Shown: positions 4,565 through 5,389 of the stretch, piece by piece
How the letters are laid out: each line of letters opens with the position of its first letter
Numbering within the stretch: the stretch's first letter is position 1
Source of the DNA: CALMKX01 sp044869955
GTDB taxonomy: Bacteria > Acidobacteriota > Thermoanaerobaculia > Multivoradales > SZUA-115
Direction: 5' to 3'
Length of the DNA stretch: 5,389 nucleotides
NCBI GenBank assembly: GCA_044869955.1
Contig: JBIOYC010000014.1
Span: 1-5,389, forward strand
Translations under genes and position numbers: made by a program
The notes under the pieces: generated by a model
The model's input: the letters and a program-made list of their open reading frames with translations, nothing else
Told to the model about the DNA's origin: nothing
The model's database searches: none

Positions 4565-5320
4565 TCACATCCGCGGCTCCTCGGCCGCTGCTCCCGACAG
4601 CAGATCCGCGACCTTGCCGGCCAGGGTCGCGAGCTCGGCGGCGTCACGCCGGCCCACCAGCTCGGCCGCCAGCTGACGCGCCCGGCGGGAGATCTCGCCG
4701 GAGTCTGCCGAGCGGCCTCCCCCGGTGCGCCGCAACAGGTCCCCCAGCTCGGCGGCCAGAGAAGCCAGTCGCATCCCGCTCGACGCTTCTTGCCAGGTCG
4801 GGGCGAAATCCGCCAAGTGCACGATGCGCTTCTGCCGTACCGGCTTCTCGACGCCTCGCTCGCGGTAGCGCAGATAGACCGTGGCCAAGATCTCCGTGGG
4901 CATCGGGCGGGAGTCCAACTCGATCTCATAGAGGGCAGTGACCGGCCTCGCCGCGCCGCTGCGCATGCCGGCTGCCCCGGTGCCGGGGAGAGCTGCCGGC
5001 TCGACCTCGGGGGATCCCTGGGTGAGCAGATGCCAGCGCGAGACGACCCGTGGGTTGAGCTCCACGCGGACGTCGATCTCTGCCGGCGTCCCCTGCCCCC
5101 GCAGACTCACCCGCAGCAACCGGCGCTCTCCCCGGCCGGGAAAGACGGCCGGCGCTCCCTCGACCTCGAGCTCCAGCCGGTCGACCGGCGCCTCCGGCGA
5201 GGCCGGCCCGAGCTCCACCGCGTTGACGAAGGCGGCGATGTCCACCTCTTCCTGGGGAGGCAGGAGGCCGCGGTCCAGGAACGTCCGGGCACGATCGAAG
5301 GAGGTCCCCACCGGGGCCAT
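4565..5320 (-). CDS. YfbK-like protein lacking the von Willebrand A domain
   Basis: The 251-residue frame has recognisable YfbK-type flanks. Residues about 5-35 (GTSFDRARTFLDRGLLPPQE, then VDIAAFVNAVE) resemble the vWF N-terminal domain, whose family pattern is TaSYanvRrfL..G.lPp...VrveE.vNyf. Residues 83-99 (DVRVELNPRVVSRWHLL) and 126-135 (PVTALYEIEL) match the region that follows the vWA domain and the start of the YfbK C-terminal domain. The block ADFAPTWQEASSGMRLASLA (170-189) corresponds to its late helix. Normally a vWA domain of roughly 170-200 residues with DxSxS lies between the flanks; here LRVSLRGQGTPA (69-80) passes directly into EIDVRVELNP. No metal-binding DxSxS motif is present. 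The function of a vWA-less form is unknown. The ATG at 5320 has no good Shine-Dalgarno, and the true 5' end may lie upstream in another frame (see 5325-5387). It is convergent with the selenoprotein gene. Confidence 0.7.
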   Translation of the reverse strand: MAPVGTSFDRARTFLDRGLLPPQEEVDIAAFVNAVELGPASPEAPVDRLELEVEGAPAVFPGRGERRLLRVSLRGQGTPAEIDVRVELNPRVVSRWHLLTQGSPEVEPAALPGTGAAGMRSGAARPVTALYEIELDSRPMPTEILATVYLRYRERGVEKPVRQKRIVHLADFAPTWQEASSGMRLASLAAELGDLLRRTGGGRSADSGEISRRARQLAAELVGRRDAAELATLAGKVADLLSGAAAEEPRM

Positions 5321-5324
5321 TCCC

Positions 5325-5387
5325 CCATTCGGGCTCCTCGGTCATCTCCACCTCGGCGATCAGGCTGCTGGTTGTCGGATCCCAGCC
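5325..5387 (-). CDS. Probable upstream coding frame of the YfbK-like gene, partial and frameshifted
   Basis: On the minus strand the frame reading GWDPTTSSLIAEVEMTEEPE from the window edge has mostly G or C third positions, unlike the other two frames, one of which carries two stops. It looks like real coding sequence leading towards the YfbK-like gene, but it is one base out of frame with it. Removing one G from the five-G run (5326-5322) would join it as EEPEWGMAPVGTSFDR. It could therefore be the N-terminal part of one longer protein, split by a sequencing or assembly error or a genuine frameshift. Otherwise it is unrelated sequence and translation starts at 5320. The window ends before its start. 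Confidence 0.4.
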
Positions 5388-5389
5388 GG

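Noticed and set aside
4926..5351. Minus-strand 141-codon frame overlapping the 5' half of the YfbK-like gene
   Set aside because: Only its first residues, before about 5322, look coding. Beyond that it is a shadow of the motif-bearing frame, which is why a frameshift is proposed.

Overview
This window is GC-rich, with codons strongly biased to G or C at third positions. It reads as a bacterial chromosome segment with no gap longer than about 60 bases between genes. The GWxTD-type secreted protein, the YfbK-like protein and the selenoprotein together suggest an Acidobacteriota-like or related soil/sediment bacterium. That placement is inference; there is no rRNA or marker gene to fix it. No transposase, integrase, CRISPR array, tRNA or rRNA is visible.

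Left part, minus strand, transcribed from about 3027 down to 62: a tight four-gene operon. It encodes folE (GTP cyclohydrolase I), a small exported GWxTD-domain protein, a FabH-like beta-ketoacyl synthase III, and a B3/B4 tRNA-binding-domain protein. The gaps are 13 bases, then 11 bases that hold the next ribosome binding site, then a one-base TGATG overlap, so the genes are probably co-transcribed and partly translationally coupled. Two GC-rich hairpins follow the last stop codon.

Middle, plus strand: a 42-base divergent gap separates folE from a class I SAM-dependent methyltransferase (3070-4269). Twenty-two bases after the methyltransferase stop comes the most interesting gene of the window. 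It is a 79-residue SelW-like (Rdx family) selenoprotein at 4292-4531, whose reading frame is interrupted by an in-frame TGA at the second redox position of a CxxU motif. A compact stem-loop with a GG-starting loop lies 21 bases past that TGA, as expected for a bacterial SECIS element. An ordinary gene caller would miss or truncate this gene.

Right part: a perfect 28-base palindrome (4536-4563) sits between the stop codons of the selenoprotein and a convergent minus-strand gene. That gene (4565-5320) encodes a protein that keeps the N- and C-terminal flanks of YfbK-like proteins but appears to have lost the central von Willebrand A domain. Its 5' end looks frame-disrupted: the best upstream coding frame (5325-5387) joins it only if one base of a five-G run is removed. 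The palindrome and the hairpin at the left edge share the sequence GTAGGGGC, and each begins exactly four bases after a stop codon, suggesting one family of dispersed 3'-end repeats.
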